This document shows positions 41,264 to 50,112 of a stretch of 64,000 nucleotides of DNA, in pieces. The notes beneath the pieces are model-generated. The model was given only the letters and a program-made list of their open reading frames with translations, did not search any database and was not told where the DNA came from. This stretch comes from Pseudoxanthomonas gei (lineage in GTDB: Bacteria; Pseudomonadota; Gammaproteobacteria; Xanthomonadales; Xanthomonadaceae). The translations under genes and the position numbers were made by a program. The stretch spans positions 124,001-188,000 of the forward strand of contig NZ_QOVG01000002.1 in the NCBI RefSeq assembly GCF_010119615.1. The letters run 5' to 3'. Every line of letters starts with the position of its first letter. Within the stretch, counting starts at the first letter, position 1.

Positions 41264-41842
41264 ATGCGATTGGTTCTACTGGGCCCGCCCGGGTCGGGCA
41301 AGGGCACGCAGGCGGCGCGCCTGAAGGAGTACCTGCAGGTCCCACATGTTTCCACCGGCGACTTGCTACGCGCTGAAGTCGCCGCCGGCAGCCCGCTGGG
41401 CGTGCAGGCCAAGGAAGTGATGGCGCGCGGCGATTTCGTCAGCGACGAGATCCTGCTGGGGATGCTGGAGGACCGCCTGGCGCGCACCGATACCGCCAAT
41501 GGCTTCATCCTGGACGGCTACCCGCGCAACCAGGTCCAGGCCGATGCGCTGGCCACGCTGCTGAAGAAGATCGGCCAACCGATGGACTATGCGGTGCAGC
41601 TGGAAGTGCCGACCGACCTTCTGGTGGACCGCATCGCCGGTCGCGCCGCCGAAGAAGGGCGCGCTGACGACACCCCCGAGGTGGTCCGCAACCGCCTGGA
41701 CAAATACACCAGCCAGACCGCGCCGGTGATCGACTATTACCGCCAGCAGGGCCAGTTGACCGTGGTCGACGGCGTCGGTTCGCTGGACGAGGTGTTCAGC
41801 CGCATCATCGAAGCGCTGTCGCCGGCCAAAGAAGTCGGCTGA
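41264..41842 (+). CDS. adk: Adenylate kinase
   Basis: A 192-residue short-lid adenylate kinase that interconverts ATP+AMP and 2 ADP. The P-loop GPPGSGKGTQAARL starts at residue 7. STGDLLRAEV and GYPRNQVQADAL bind AMP. The lid (residues about 121-150) lacks the four zinc cysteines and is short. It is divergent from pfp. Confidence 0.97.
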   Translation: MRLVLLGPPGSGKGTQAARLKEYLQVPHVSTGDLLRAEVAAGSPLGVQAKEVMARGDFVSDEILLGMLEDRLARTDTANGFILDGYPRNQVQADALATLLKKIGQPMDYAVQLEVPTDLLVDRIAGRAAEEGRADDTPEVVRNRLDKYTSQTAPVIDYYRQQGQLTVVDGVGSLDEVFSRIIEALSPAKEVG

Positions 41843-41869
41843 GCGCACCGGTCCACGATGTCGAAACCT

Positions 41870-41939
41870 CGTAGCGCCGGGCTTGCCCGGCTGCTCCTGA
41901 TTTCCTGGAAAATGCAGGCGGGCAAGCCTGGCTCTACAA
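41870..41939. repeat. Family C inverted repeat, GTAGCGCCGGGCTTGCCCGGCTGC
   Basis: The left arm GTAGCGCCGGGCTTGCCCGGCTG and the right arm GCAGGCGGGCAAGCCTGGCTCTAC enclose about 25 bp. A better-preserved copy lies at 54177-54244, and a half copy (CTCGTAGAGCGAGCCTGCCCGG) at about 49923. It lies between adk and mpl. Confidence 0.85.
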
Positions 41940-42012
41940 GGCGTTGGCGCCTTCGGAAAATCCGGGGCGCCGCACGCGAGCAAAAGCGCCTGCGACAGGC
42001 GACAATTGCGCC

Positions 42013-43491
42013 ATGAGCAAACTCCATATCCTCGGCATCGCCGGCACCTTCATGGGCGGCGTGGCCGCATTGGCACGCGAACTGGGACACGCGGTGGAAG
42101 GCAGCGACCAGGCCATCTATCCGCCCATGTCCACGCAGCTGGAAACCCTGGGCATTCCGTTCTCGCAGGGTTACCTGGCCGGGAACATTTCCGACGATTG
42201 CGACGAGGTCGTGGTCGGCAACGCGCTCTCGCGCGGCAACCCTGCGGTGGAAGCGGTGCTGGACCAGGGCCGCAAGTACACCTCTGGCGCGCAATGGCTG
42301 GCCGAGAACGTGCTGCCCGGCCGGGACACCATCGCAGTGGCCGGCACCCACGGCAAGACCACCACGACCACCATCCTGGCCTACCTGCTGGAAGCGGCCG
42401 GCCGCAATCCAGGTTTCCTGATTGGCGGTGTGGCCGAGGATTTCGGCGTGTCCGCCCGTATCGGCGGGCTGCCCCCACACCCCAGGGGTGCTTCCTTCGG
42501 GGCGTCCGGTGCTACGCACCACCTTCCCCCGCAAGCAAGGGAAGGGAATCTGTCGCAGCCTGCGGCAGCGGGCTTTCCTTTCGTCGTGGAAGCCGATGAG
42601 TACGACACTGCCTTCTTCGACAAGCGCAGCAAGTTCGTGCACTACCGGCCGCTGGTGGCGATCCTCAACAACCTGGAATACGACCACGCCGATATCTTCC
42701 CCGACATCGCCGCGATCCAGCGCCAGTTCCACCACCTGGTGCGCACGGTGCCGCAACGCGGCCGGCTGATCGTCAATGGCCAGGATGCGCGGCTGGCCGA
42801 GGTGCTGGCGATGGGTTGCTGGACGCCGGTGGAACGCTTCGGGCTGCAGGATGAAAGCGCCGATGCGCCGCTGGATTGGAGCGCGCGCCTGCTCAACGGG
42901 GATGGCAGCGCATTTGCGGTGCTTCATCACGGCAACGAAATCGGCGCCGTGCGCTGGCCGATGCTGGGCCGCCACAACGTGCTCAACGGCCTGGCCGCAC
43001 TGGCCGCCGCGCATGCGGTCGGCGTCGATATCGCCGCTGTGATTCCCGCGCTGGCGGACTTCCGCAGCGTCAAGCGTCGCCTTGAGGTCATCGGCCAGGC
43101 CAACGGCATCACCATCTACGACGACTTCGCCCACCACCCGACCGCCATCCAGACCACGCTGCAGGGGCTACGCGCGAAGGTCGGTTCGGCGCGCATCGTC
43201 GTGGCCATGGAACCGCGCAGCAATTCCATGCGCCTGGGCGCGCATGCCGATGCCTTGGCACCGTCGCTGGATGGCGCCGACGCGGTGGTGTTCCTGCACC
43301 GCCCCGAATTGGCCTGGGATGCGGGCAGCGTGGTGGCGGCGATACGCGGCCAGGCCCATGCGGTGGCCGATGCCGATGCGCTGATCGCAATGCTGAAAAC
43401 CATCGCTGGCGCCGGCGACCATGTGGTGTTCATGTCCAATGGTGGTTTCGACGGCGCGCCGCGTCGTTTCCTCGCGGCGCTGGATGGTTGA
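42013..43491 (+). CDS. mpl: UDP-N-acetylmuramate:L-Ala-gamma-D-Glu-meso-DAP ligase
   Basis: A 492-residue Mur-ligase-family enzyme that recycles murein tripeptide onto UDP-MurNAc. It starts MSKLHILGIAGTFMGGVAAL (ATG at 42013) and includes the ATP loop AGTHGKTTTTT and the central EADEYDTAFFDKRSKFVHY with DHADIFP, both signature Mpl motifs. The C-terminal domain has YDDFAHHPTAI. Expected length is about 455. The extra roughly 36 residues all lie between SARIGG and PFVVEADEYD, where a Pro/His/Ser-rich insertion translated from repeat-like DNA is found (see 42468-42576). It remains in frame, so function may be kept. Confidence 0.94.
   Translation: MSKLHILGIAGTFMGGVAALARELGHAVEGSDQAIYPPMSTQLETLGIPFSQGYLAGNISDDCDEVVVGNALSRGNPAVEAVLDQGRKYTSGAQWLAENVLPGRDTIAVAGTHGKTTTTTILAYLLEAAGRNPGFLIGGVAEDFGVSARIGGLPPHPRGASFGASGATHHLPPQAREGNLSQPAAAGFPFVVEADEYDTAFFDKRSKFVHYRPLVAILNNLEYDHADIFPDIAAIQRQFHHLVRTVPQRGRLIVNGQDARLAEVLAMGCWTPVERFGLQDESADAPLDWSARLLNGDGSAFAVLHHGNEIGAVRWPMLGRHNVLNGLAALAAAHAVGVDIAAVIPALADFRSVKRRLEVIGQANGITIYDDFAHHPTAIQTTLQGLRAKVGSARIVVAMEPRSNSMRLGAHADALAPSLDGADAVVFLHRPELAWDAGSVVAAIRGQAHAVADADALIAMLKTIAGAGDHVVFMSNGGFDGAPRRFLAALDG
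42468..42576. repeat. Repeat-like insertion inside mpl
   Basis: About 109 bp made of several small hairpins: CACCCCAGGGGTG, GGTGCTACGCACC, CTTCCCCCGCAAGCAAGGGAAG and TCGCAGCCTGCG. This texture matches the intergenic palindromic repeats in this window and not coding DNA. It encodes the unusual residues LPPHPRGASFGASGATHHLP and following. It interrupts the conserved SARIGG-FVVEADEYD junction of Mpl without breaking the frame. Boundaries are approximate to within about 6 bases. Confidence 0.7.
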
Positions 43492-43504
43492 GGACAGCGG
43501 TCGC

Positions 43505-44083
43505 ATGCCTGCCAGGGAATCGCTGCCGTTGTTTCCATTGCACACCGTGCTGTTGCCCGGCGCCTCATTGGACTTGCGGGTGTTCGAGCGCCGCTACCTG
43601 GACATGGTGCGCGATTGTGGGCGCAGCGGGCGTGGCTTCGGCGTCTGCATGATCCTGGAAGGTGGCGAGGCCGGCGCGCCCGCCGTGCCCGCGGCGTTTG
43701 GCACCGAAGCGTTGATCGAGGACTTCGGCACCGACGGCGGCGGGCTGCTGACCCTGCAGGTGCGCGGCAACCGGCGCTTCCATGTCAGCCGCACGCGGGT
43801 GCGCGACAACGGCTTGATCATGGCCGACGTGGAGTGGCGTGAAGCCGACCTTGACGACTCGCTGAGGCCCGAACATGCGTTGCTGGCCACCGTACTGCAG
43901 CACTTCCTGGAAAAGGCAGGCGGCGAACACAGCAAGGTCAGCAATGCGCGCTTCGATGACGTGGCCTGGGTGGGCTGGCGCCTGGCCGAATTCCTGCCGC
44001 TGGAGGATGCGCAGCGCCTGCGGATACTGCAGGAAGACGATCCGCATGCGCGGCTGGACCAGTTGCTGCGGATGATGCCCTGA
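43505..44083 (+). CDS. Lon N-terminal (LON/PUA-like) domain protein
   Basis: A 192-residue protein. LPLFPLHTVLLPGASLDLRVFERRY at the N-terminus is the classic start of the Lon substrate-binding domain. No AAA+ or protease domain follows, so it is a stand-alone LON-domain protein (peptidase S16-like, pfam LON_substr_bdg). Its role is unknown, perhaps substrate recognition. The ATG at 43505 starts the conserved part, while an ATG at 43484 would overlap the mpl stop by 8 bases and suggests coupling. Confidence 0.88.
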   Translation: MPARESLPLFPLHTVLLPGASLDLRVFERRYLDMVRDCGRSGRGFGVCMILEGGEAGAPAVPAAFGTEALIEDFGTDGGGLLTLQVRGNRRFHVSRTRVRDNGLIMADVEWREADLDDSLRPEHALLATVLQHFLEKAGGEHSKVSNARFDDVAWVGWRLAEFLPLEDAQRLRILQEDDPHARLDQLLRMMP

Positions 44084-44156
44084 CGATTTCGCGGCGGGTG
44101 GCGGTGGCGGCGGCGAGCCGGATTTTTGAAAAGCGGGTACGAATCGCTGCCCGGCT

Positions 44157-46166
44157 TCAGGGCGACTCCGGGCCTGGATGATCGGTGCGCAAACGCAACA
44201 CCGGCAGCTGCGATTCGGTATGCAGTTCGGTGCGATGCGGCAACGCGCCGATGTCGTTCGACAGCGCATCCAGCGATGAGCCCGCCTCGCGCAGCGGACG
44301 CCACATGCCCACGAATTCGAAGGCGCGCTGGTGCTGCAGGGTCTGCGCGCTGCCTATCCACAGCGGCAGGTCACCAGGCTGCAACCGGGTGGGCACGGCC
44401 CACAGTCGCAGCGCAAGCATTTCCCCGGGCCTGGCGCCGTCGCGCAGCATCAGCAGGCTTTCGGCGCGTGTGTCCAGGGTGGCAGGCAGGACGGGTTGTT
44501 TCCGGTCGGGCACGTCGTTGTCGAGCAGGTTCAGCGCCTGCTGCCAGCCGGCCTGTTCCTGCACGCGCCAGCCCGCCGATTGCAGCTGCGCGCGCAAAGG
44601 TGCCAGCGGGCCGGCCACCTGCACGTCCAGGGGCCAGCGCTGTTCGTCATCGAACTCGTTGCGTCGTGACGGCTGCCGTTGCCAGTCGTGCTGCCACCAG
44701 GTTTCCATCGCGACCGGCTGATGGATCTGCACCACCTCGAACTGCGCCAGCAGCGGCGCGATGCTGCGTGGCGCATGCCACAGCGCAGCCGCGGCGAAGC
44801 TGCCGTAGAACAGCCACGCCAGCGGCTTCATCCACAGCGAGCGCACCGTGCGCCTGCGGTAGGCGGTGCCCAGCACTAGCAGCCAGAAGATGCCGAACAG
44901 CATGCCGCCGATGACATCGCTCAGCCAGTGCGCGCCCAGGTAGATGCGGGCGAAGCCGATCAGCGCGACCACGATGCCCGAGACCAGGTACGGCCAGATG
45001 CGGCGGCGGCCCGGCAGTTCGCGTGCGATCAGCACGGCGAAGAAGCCGAAGGTGATGGTGGCCATGGTGATGGTAATGGAAGGAAAGCTGAAACCGCCGG
45101 CCACCGCCGGCGGCCGCGGGAAGTCCACCGAGAGGCCCAGCCACGCCGTCAGCGCCAGGCCGAAGGCCAGCGCGGCCAGCCAATGCGCGGCGGCCATCCA
45201 GCGCTTGCGCCAGGCCAGGTAGACCAGCACCAGCGCAGCGGCAGGCGTCAGCACCTGCGCATCGCCCAGCGAAGCCAGCGCGGCCATCGGATAGTCGGCC
45301 AGCGGGGTGCGCAGGGCCTGCATCGCCTCATGGATGGCCAGGTCCAGCCCCAGCGGTTCGCCGTGGCCCAGCACCAGTGCCAGGAACGCGAACCAGATCC
45401 AGCCGAACGCCAGCAGCATCACCGCCAACAGCGCCAGCGATACCGATTCGCGCCGTTGCGGGTCGAAGATGGCGATGGAATAGCGGCCCAGGATCGGGTG
45501 CTCGTGCGACCACGCCAGCGCGCGCGCGAGCAGCGAATCGGCATGCGCCGCGAACCAGCGGTAGGTGTACAGCACCACCGCCCAGGCCAGGGCCAGCACC
45601 GCCAGCAGCAGGGTCAGCACCAGCGCCAGTCTTCCGGCCACCGCGGCCACCGCGTCGTAGGCCTCGCCGAGGATCCAGCCGGGAGCCAGGAACAGCACCG
45701 CCCAGCTCACCGCGGCCAGTGAGCTGGCGGGAAGGTAGCGGCGCCACGGCATCTTCAGCATGCCGGCGATGGCCGGCACGAACGGGCGTATGGGACCGAC
45801 GTAACGCGCGATGAGGATGCTCTTGAGCGCGTTGCGGCGGAACATGCTTTCGCCGCGATCCAGCAACTGCGGATACTTGCGGAACGGCCAGTGGTTGCGC
45901 AGTTGCGGGCCCCAGCGGCGACCGACCTGGAAGCTGATGGCATCGCCGAGGAAGGCGCCCAGTGCGGCGCATACCAGCGCATACGGACCCGACAGCTCAC
46001 CCAGCCCGATCAGCATGCCCACCGCGAACAGCAGCGGCAGCGCGGGGACGATGGCTCCCAGCACGATCACCGCATCGCAGAAGGCGATGGCGAAGATGAC
46101 CCCGCCTGCGGCCACGGGATGCGCAGTGATCCAGGCCAGCAGGCTGTCGAACCAGGAAGGATTCAT
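44157..46166 (-). CDS. DedA - PAP2 - LssY C-terminal fusion membrane protein
   Basis: A 669-residue protein. Residues 1-200 are a DedA/SNARE-associated domain (FAIAFCDAVIVLGAIVPALP, GAFLGDAISFQVGRRWG, RYVGPIRPFVPAIAG). Residues 240-440 resemble a PAP2 phosphatase. Residues 480-669 match the soluble LssY-type C-terminal domain. In the PAP2 part, motif 1 is FPRPP (R351-P352) and motif 3 is ARIYLGAHWLSD with H413 and D417. Motif 2, normally PSGH, reads P362-S-I-T365, so a catalytic histidine seems lost. It may act on lipid carriers or phospholipids, or be a binding/transport protein (inference). Confidence 0.85.
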   Translation of the reverse strand: MNPSWFDSLLAWITAHPVAAGGVIFAIAFCDAVIVLGAIVPALPLLFAVGMLIGLGELSGPYALVCAALGAFLGDAISFQVGRRWGPQLRNHWPFRKYPQLLDRGESMFRRNALKSILIARYVGPIRPFVPAIAGMLKMPWRRYLPASSLAAVSWAVLFLAPGWILGEAYDAVAAVAGRLALVLTLLLAVLALAWAVVLYTYRWFAAHADSLLARALAWSHEHPILGRYSIAIFDPQRRESVSLALLAVMLLAFGWIWFAFLALVLGHGEPLGLDLAIHEAMQALRTPLADYPMAALASLGDAQVLTPAAALVLVYLAWRKRWMAAAHWLAALAFGLALTAWLGLSVDFPRPPAVAGGFSFPSITITMATITFGFFAVLIARELPGRRRIWPYLVSGIVVALIGFARIYLGAHWLSDVIGGMLFGIFWLLVLGTAYRRRTVRSLWMKPLAWLFYGSFAAAALWHAPRSIAPLLAQFEVVQIHQPVAMETWWQHDWQRQPSRRNEFDDEQRWPLDVQVAGPLAPLRAQLQSAGWRVQEQAGWQQALNLLDNDVPDRKQPVLPATLDTRAESLLMLRDGARPGEMLALRLWAVPTRLQPGDLPLWIGSAQTLQHQRAFEFVGMWRPLREAGSSLDALSNDIGALPHRTELHTESQLPVLRLRTDHPGPESP

Positions 46167-46266
46167 TGCGCCGATTATAAGGGGCATGTCATAGCGGGCA
46201 TGCCATGGAGGCCATCCCGCGCAGCGCGCCCGGGCGCCGCGGCAGGCATGCGTTTAAACTGTCGAC

Positions 46267-46944
46267 ATGAATCGCGTTGTCAGCAAGCCCGAGCCCGCCG
46301 TTGAAGTAGAAGCCCTGAAGGCCGACAGTTTCGGCCGCATTGCCCTGATGCGCGATGCCGGCGGCCTGTTCGTACGCCGCGATCTTTCCGCATCGCCCTG
46401 GTGGCTGCGCTTTCCCGCCTGGCGCCTGGCACGGCGCGAAGCAATGGCGCTGCGGCACCTGGTCGGCCAGGCGCAGACGCCGCAGTTGCTGAACTGGGAC
46501 GGCACCCACCTGGATCGCAGCTTCCTCGACGGCGTGGCCATGTACAAGAATCCGCCACGCGGCGACCTGGCCTACTTCCGCGCTGCGCGCCAGTTGCTGC
46601 AACAGGTGCATCGGCGTGGCATCGCCCACAACGACCTGGCCAAGGAAGCCAACTGGCTGGTGCGCGCCGACGGCAGCCCGGCGCTGATCGATTTCCAGCT
46701 GGCGGTGCGCGGCAATCCACGTTCGCCCTGGATGCGCCTGCTCGCCCGAGAAGACCTGCGCCACCTGCTCAAGCACAAGCGCATGTATTGCCGCGACCGC
46801 CTGACCCCGGTCGAATGGCGCCTGCTCAAACGCACCTCGTGGATGCGCGACCTGTGGTTCCGCACCGGCAAGCCCGTCTACCGCTTCGTGACGCGCAAGG
46901 TCCTGAAGTGGGAAGACAATGAGGGGCAGGGGCCGAAGCCCTGA
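46267..46944 (+). CDS. Small kinase-fold protein (Kdo/RIO-kinase-like)
   Basis: A 225-residue protein with a minimal protein-kinase fold. The catalytic loop is RGIAHNDLAKEANWLV (D in HND) and the metal-binding DFQLA replaces DFG (ALIDFQLAV). The N-terminal lysine region (RRDLSASPWWLRFPAWRLARREA) is compact. It resembles LPS core Kdo/heptose kinases and RIO-like proteins, so an envelope sugar is a plausible substrate. It is divergent from the DedA-PAP2 gene. Confidence 0.8.
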   Translation: MNRVVSKPEPAVEVEALKADSFGRIALMRDAGGLFVRRDLSASPWWLRFPAWRLARREAMALRHLVGQAQTPQLLNWDGTHLDRSFLDGVAMYKNPPRGDLAYFRAARQLLQQVHRRGIAHNDLAKEANWLVRADGSPALIDFQLAVRGNPRSPWMRLLAREDLRHLLKHKRMYCRDRLTPVEWRLLKRTSWMRDLWFRTGKPVYRFVTRKVLKWEDNEGQGPKP

Positions 46945-47063
46945 GAGCGGTGAAGTGGGGTAGACAGTAAATAGCAAATAGTAAATTCGGCCGCGTTGCG
47001 GCCTGCCAATGCCGGTTTGTGCGCACCGTTCCTGCCCCAACGTTTGCAACGCCGCAGGCGCGA

Positions 47064-47131
47064 CTTCACCCTTTGCCATTCACCTTTCGCCATTCACCTT
47101 TGCCCCTTCACCTTTCCCCCTTCACCCTCCA
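47064..47131. repeat. Short degenerate tandem repeat, TTCACCTTT(C/G)CC
   Basis: Five 13-14-bp units (TTCACCCTTTGCCA, TTCACCTTTCGCCA, TTCACCTTTGCCCC, TTCACCTTTCCCCC, TTCACCC) lie directly before the ribosome binding region of the SDR gene. The C/T-rich tract could be a phase-variable or structure-free leader. No function is known. Confidence 0.75.
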
Positions 47132-47146
47132 CCGCATGGAGCCGCA

Positions 47147-47965
47147 ATGAGCAGCCTCGCAGGCAAGACCCTCTTCATCACCGGTGCCTCGCGCGGCATC
47201 GGCCTGGCCATTGCGCTGCGCGCCGCGCGCGATGGCGCCAACGTGGCGATTGCCGCCAAGTCCTCGGTACCCAACCCCAAGCTGGCGGGCACCATCCACA
47301 CCGCCGCCGAAGCAGTGAACGCGGCCGGCGGCCGCGGTCTGGCGCTCAAGTGCGACATACGCGAAGAAGACGACGTCAGGGCGGCAGTCGCCGCCACGGT
47401 GGATGTTTTCGGCGGCATCGACATCCTGGTCAACAACGCCAGCGCGATCTGGTTGCGCGGCGCGCTGGACACACCGATGAAGCGCTTCGACCTGATGAGC
47501 CAGGTCAACTCGCGCGGCAGTTTCCTCTGTGCGCAGGCTTGCCTGCCGCATCTGCTGGAAGCCGCCAACCCGCACATCCTGACGCTGGCGCCACCGCCCT
47601 CGCTGGATTCCAAATGGTGGGCGCCGCACACCGGCTACACCTTGGCCAAGATGGGCATGAGCTTTGTCACCCTGGGCCTGGCCGCGGAATTCGGGCCGCA
47701 GGGTGTGGCGGTCAATGCGTTGTGGCCGCGCACGCTGATTGCGACCGAAGCGCTGAACATGATTCCCGGCGTGGAAGCCGCCAATGGCCGCAAGCCGGAG
47801 ATCATGGCCGACGCGGCGCATGCGGTGCTGGTGCGCGAGGCCCGCGGTTTCTCCGGCCACTTCCTGATTGACGACGAAGTGCTGGCCGAAGCCGGCATCA
47901 CCGATCTTTCCGGCTATGCGATCGATCCGTCCAAGCCGCTGTATCCGGATCTTTTCCTCGACTGA
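47147..47965 (+). CDS. Short-chain dehydrogenase/reductase (HSDL2-like)
   Basis: A 272-residue NAD(P)-dependent SDR. The cofactor loop TGASRGIG (12-19), NNAS (about 107), and the catalytic Y-x3-K in [12 protein letters not shown] are present. The sequence ([20 protein letters not shown]) follows the hydroxysteroid dehydrogenase-like 2 subgroup, often linked to lipid or acyl-CoA metabolism. The substrate is not identifiable. It starts at ATG 47147, and glyoxalase I follows 35 bases later. Confidence 0.93.
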   Translation: MSSLAGKTLFITGASRGIGLAIALRAARDGANVAIAAKSSVPNPKLAGTIHTAAEAVNAAGGRGLALKCDIREEDDVRAAVAATVDVFGGIDILVNNASAIWLRGALDTPMKRFDLMSQVNSRGSFLCAQACLPHLLEAANPHILTLAPPPSLDSKWWAPHTGYTLAKMGMSFVTLGLAAEFGPQGVAVNALWPRTLIATEALNMIPGVEAANGRKPEIMADAAHAVLVREARGFSGHFLIDDEVLAEAGITDLSGYAIDPSKPLYPDLFLD

Positions 47966-48000
47966 AACCCCCACACCCACCCGTCGGAGCCCCCGCCACG

Positions 48001-48435
48001 ATGAAATACCTGCACGCCATGATCCGCGTCCATGACCTGGATGCCACCAGCAGATTCTTCACCGAAGGACTCGGCCTGACCGAGACCCATCGCATTGAAA
48101 ACGAAGCCGGCCGCTTCACCCTGGTCTATTTCGGCGCGCCGGAGAACCCGGAAGCGGAAGTGGAGTTGACTTACAACTGGCCCGAAGACGGCTCGCCCGC
48201 CGAGGACTACGGCAGCGCCCGCAATTTCGGCCACCTGGCTTTCGAGGTCGACGACATCTACGCCACCTGCGCGCATCTGCAATCGCAGGGCATCACCATC
48301 AACCGGCCGCCGCGTGACGGGCGCATGGCCTTCGTGCGTTCGCCGGACCTGATTTCCATCGAGCTGCTGCAGAAGGGCGGCCGCCTGCCGCCGCAGGAAC
48401 CATGGCTGTCGATGCCCAACACCGGCGTCTGGTAA
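48001..48435 (+). CDS. gloA: Lactoylglutathione lyase (glyoxalase I)
   Basis: A 144-residue VOC-family metalloenzyme that isomerises the methylglyoxal-glutathione hemithioacetal. The four metal ligands are at the expected positions H5, E55, H78 and E121 (in [30 protein letters not shown]), matching E. coli H5/E56/H74/E122 closely. A glutathione-binding RFTLVYFG is present. The C-terminus is slightly extended ([11 protein letters not shown]). Confidence 0.95.
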   Translation: MKYLHAMIRVHDLDATSRFFTEGLGLTETHRIENEAGRFTLVYFGAPENPEAEVELTYNWPEDGSPAEDYGSARNFGHLAFEVDDIYATCAHLQSQGITINRPPRDGRMAFVRSPDLISIELLQKGGRLPPQEPWLSMPNTGVW

Positions 48436-48509
48436 AACCATCTGGCAGGTCCGGGCTTGCCCGGATGTTCCGCAAGTCCCCTAGTCGCAGATCCAGCCGC
48501 AGAAAACCA

Positions 48510-49745
48510 ATGACCATCACCTCCGACCTGATCGCCGCAGGCCAGCAGTACTACCTCCCCGTCTACCGTCCACGCGAGGTAGTGCTCGAACGCGGCCAGG
48601 GCGCGCGCGTCTGGGACAGCGAGGGCAGGGAATACATCGATCTTTCCGCCGGTATCGCCGTCTGCGGGCTGGGCCACAACGACCCCGACCTGGTCGCGGC
48701 GTTGACCGAACAGGCAGGCAGGCTGTGGCATACCAGCAACGTCTTCTACAGCGAACCGCCGCTGCGGCTGGCCGAGGAACTGGTCAGCGCCTCGCGTTTC
48801 GCCTCGCGTGTGTTCCTGTGCAATTCGGGCGCCGAAGCCAACGAGGCGGCGATCAAGCTGGTCCGCAAGTGGGCCACCGCGCAGGGGCGCGCACCCGACA
48901 GGCGCGTCATCGTGACCTTCCGTGGCAGTTTCCATGGCCGCACCCTGGCCACCATCACCGCCACCGCACAGCCCAAGTACCAGGAAGGTTACGAGCCGCT
49001 GCCGGGCGGATTCCGCTACGTCGATTTCAATGACCTGGGCCAGCTGGGAGAAGCAATGGCAGCGGGCGACGTTGCCGCCGTGCTGGTGGAGCCGATCCAG
49101 GGCGAAGGCGGCGTGATGCCGGCGGCCGACGGTTTCCTGGGCGGCGTGCGCGAACTCTGCGATCGCCATGGCGCCTTGCTGGTGCTGGACGAGATCCAGT
49201 GCGGCATGGGCCGCACCGGCAGCCTGTTCGCGCATTGGCAGGAAGGCATCACCCCCGACATCGTCACCCTGGCCAAGGCGCTGGGCGGCGGCTTTCCCAT
49301 TGGCGCGATGCTGGCCGGGCCGAAGGTAGCCGAGGTGATGCAGTTCGGCGCGCATGGCACTACTTTTGGCGGCAATCCGCTGGCCGCTGCTGTCGCGCGG
49401 GTGGCCCTGCGCAAGCTGGGGTCGGAACAGATCGCAGCCAATGTCGCCCGGCAATCGCAGGCCCTGCGCGATGGGCTGGCCTCGCTGGAGGCAGAGTTCG
49501 GACTGTTTTCGGAAGTGCGTGGCCGCGGCCTGATGCTGGGCGCGGTGTTGAAGCCCGAGTACGCCGGGCGCGCCGGGGAAATACTCGACCACGCTGCGGC
49601 GCAGGGCTTGCTGATGCTGCAGGCGGGCCCGGACGTGCTGCGCTTCGTGCCGGCGTTGAACATCAGCGATGAAGAGCTGGCGGAAGGGCTGCTGCGTTTG
49701 CGCGAGGCGCTGGCGAAATTCAAGGCGACGGTAAGCGAGTCGTAG
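48510..49745 (+). CDS. argD: Acetylornithine/succinylornithine aminotransferase family
   Basis: A 411-residue class III PLP aminotransferase. The Schiff-base lysine is K256 in TLAKALGGGFPIGAM. NSGAEANEAAIKLVRK and LVLDEIQCGMGRTG (metal and cofactor) are present, along with THGTTFGGNP-like sequence. It may act in arginine synthesis (ArgD), arginine breakdown (AstC) or both. The absence of adjacent arg or ast genes leaves this open. The start ATG 48510 precedes MTITSDLIAAGQQYYLP, typical of the family. Confidence 0.92.
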   Translation: MTITSDLIAAGQQYYLPVYRPREVVLERGQGARVWDSEGREYIDLSAGIAVCGLGHNDPDLVAALTEQAGRLWHTSNVFYSEPPLRLAEELVSASRFASRVFLCNSGAEANEAAIKLVRKWATAQGRAPDRRVIVTFRGSFHGRTLATITATAQPKYQEGYEPLPGGFRYVDFNDLGQLGEAMAAGDVAAVLVEPIQGEGGVMPAADGFLGGVRELCDRHGALLVLDEIQCGMGRTGSLFAHWQEGITPDIVTLAKALGGGFPIGAMLAGPKVAEVMQFGAHGTTFGGNPLAAAVARVALRKLGSEQIAANVARQSQALRDGLASLEAEFGLFSEVRGRGLMLGAVLKPEYAGRAGEILDHAAAQGLLMLQAGPDVLRFVPALNISDEELAEGLLRLREALAKFKATVSES

Positions 49746-49754
49746 GCCAGGCAG

Positions 49755-49821
49755 TTGTGGGAGGGGCTTCAGCCCCGACGCTTCTCGACCCAGTGTCGGG
49801 GCTGAAGCCCCTCCCACAGTT
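49755..49821. repeat. Family B palindromic repeat
   Basis: TTGTGGGAGGGGCTTCAGCCCCGAC...GTCGGGGCTGAAGCCCCTCCCACA: near-perfect arms around a 15-bp centre, matching the element at 7582. It lies in the 366-bp gap after the aminotransferase gene. Confidence 0.9.
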
Positions 49822-50001
49822 GTGGCAGGGTCGCTTTAGTCGGGCGCTCTTACGAGTCTCCCACCGGCTCATCACCCCCGCGTCCGGCGGGATGATGGCT
49901 GGAATACGGTATGACGATGCGAGGCCTCGTAGAGCGAGCCTGCCCGGCTGCTGCTCGCAGGGAATCAACGGTCCTTCAAAGGCGTTGCGCGGGCCTTCGT
50001 T

Positions 50002-50093
50002 TGTAGGAGCGGCGCGAGTCGCGAAGCACGTGGCGCCCGATTGCCAACAGTATCTGGTCCGTTTCCTGGCTCCGCGACTTGTGTCGCTTCGGG
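50002..50093. repeat. Family A palindromic repeat (diverged)
   Basis: TGTAGGAGCGGCGCGAGTCGCGAAG and a decayed right arm CCGCGACTTGTGTCGCTTCGG. With the family B element and a family C half copy at about 49923 it fills the gap between the aminotransferase and metB-like genes. I see no gene there. Confidence 0.8.
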
Positions 50094-50112
50094 AACCCTG
50101 GGGGCGTCAGCC

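Noticed and set aside
42460..42580. Frameshift or pseudogene in mpl
   Set aside because: The frame is intact through the insertion and all Mur-ligase motifs on both sides remain, so the gene is listed as intact.
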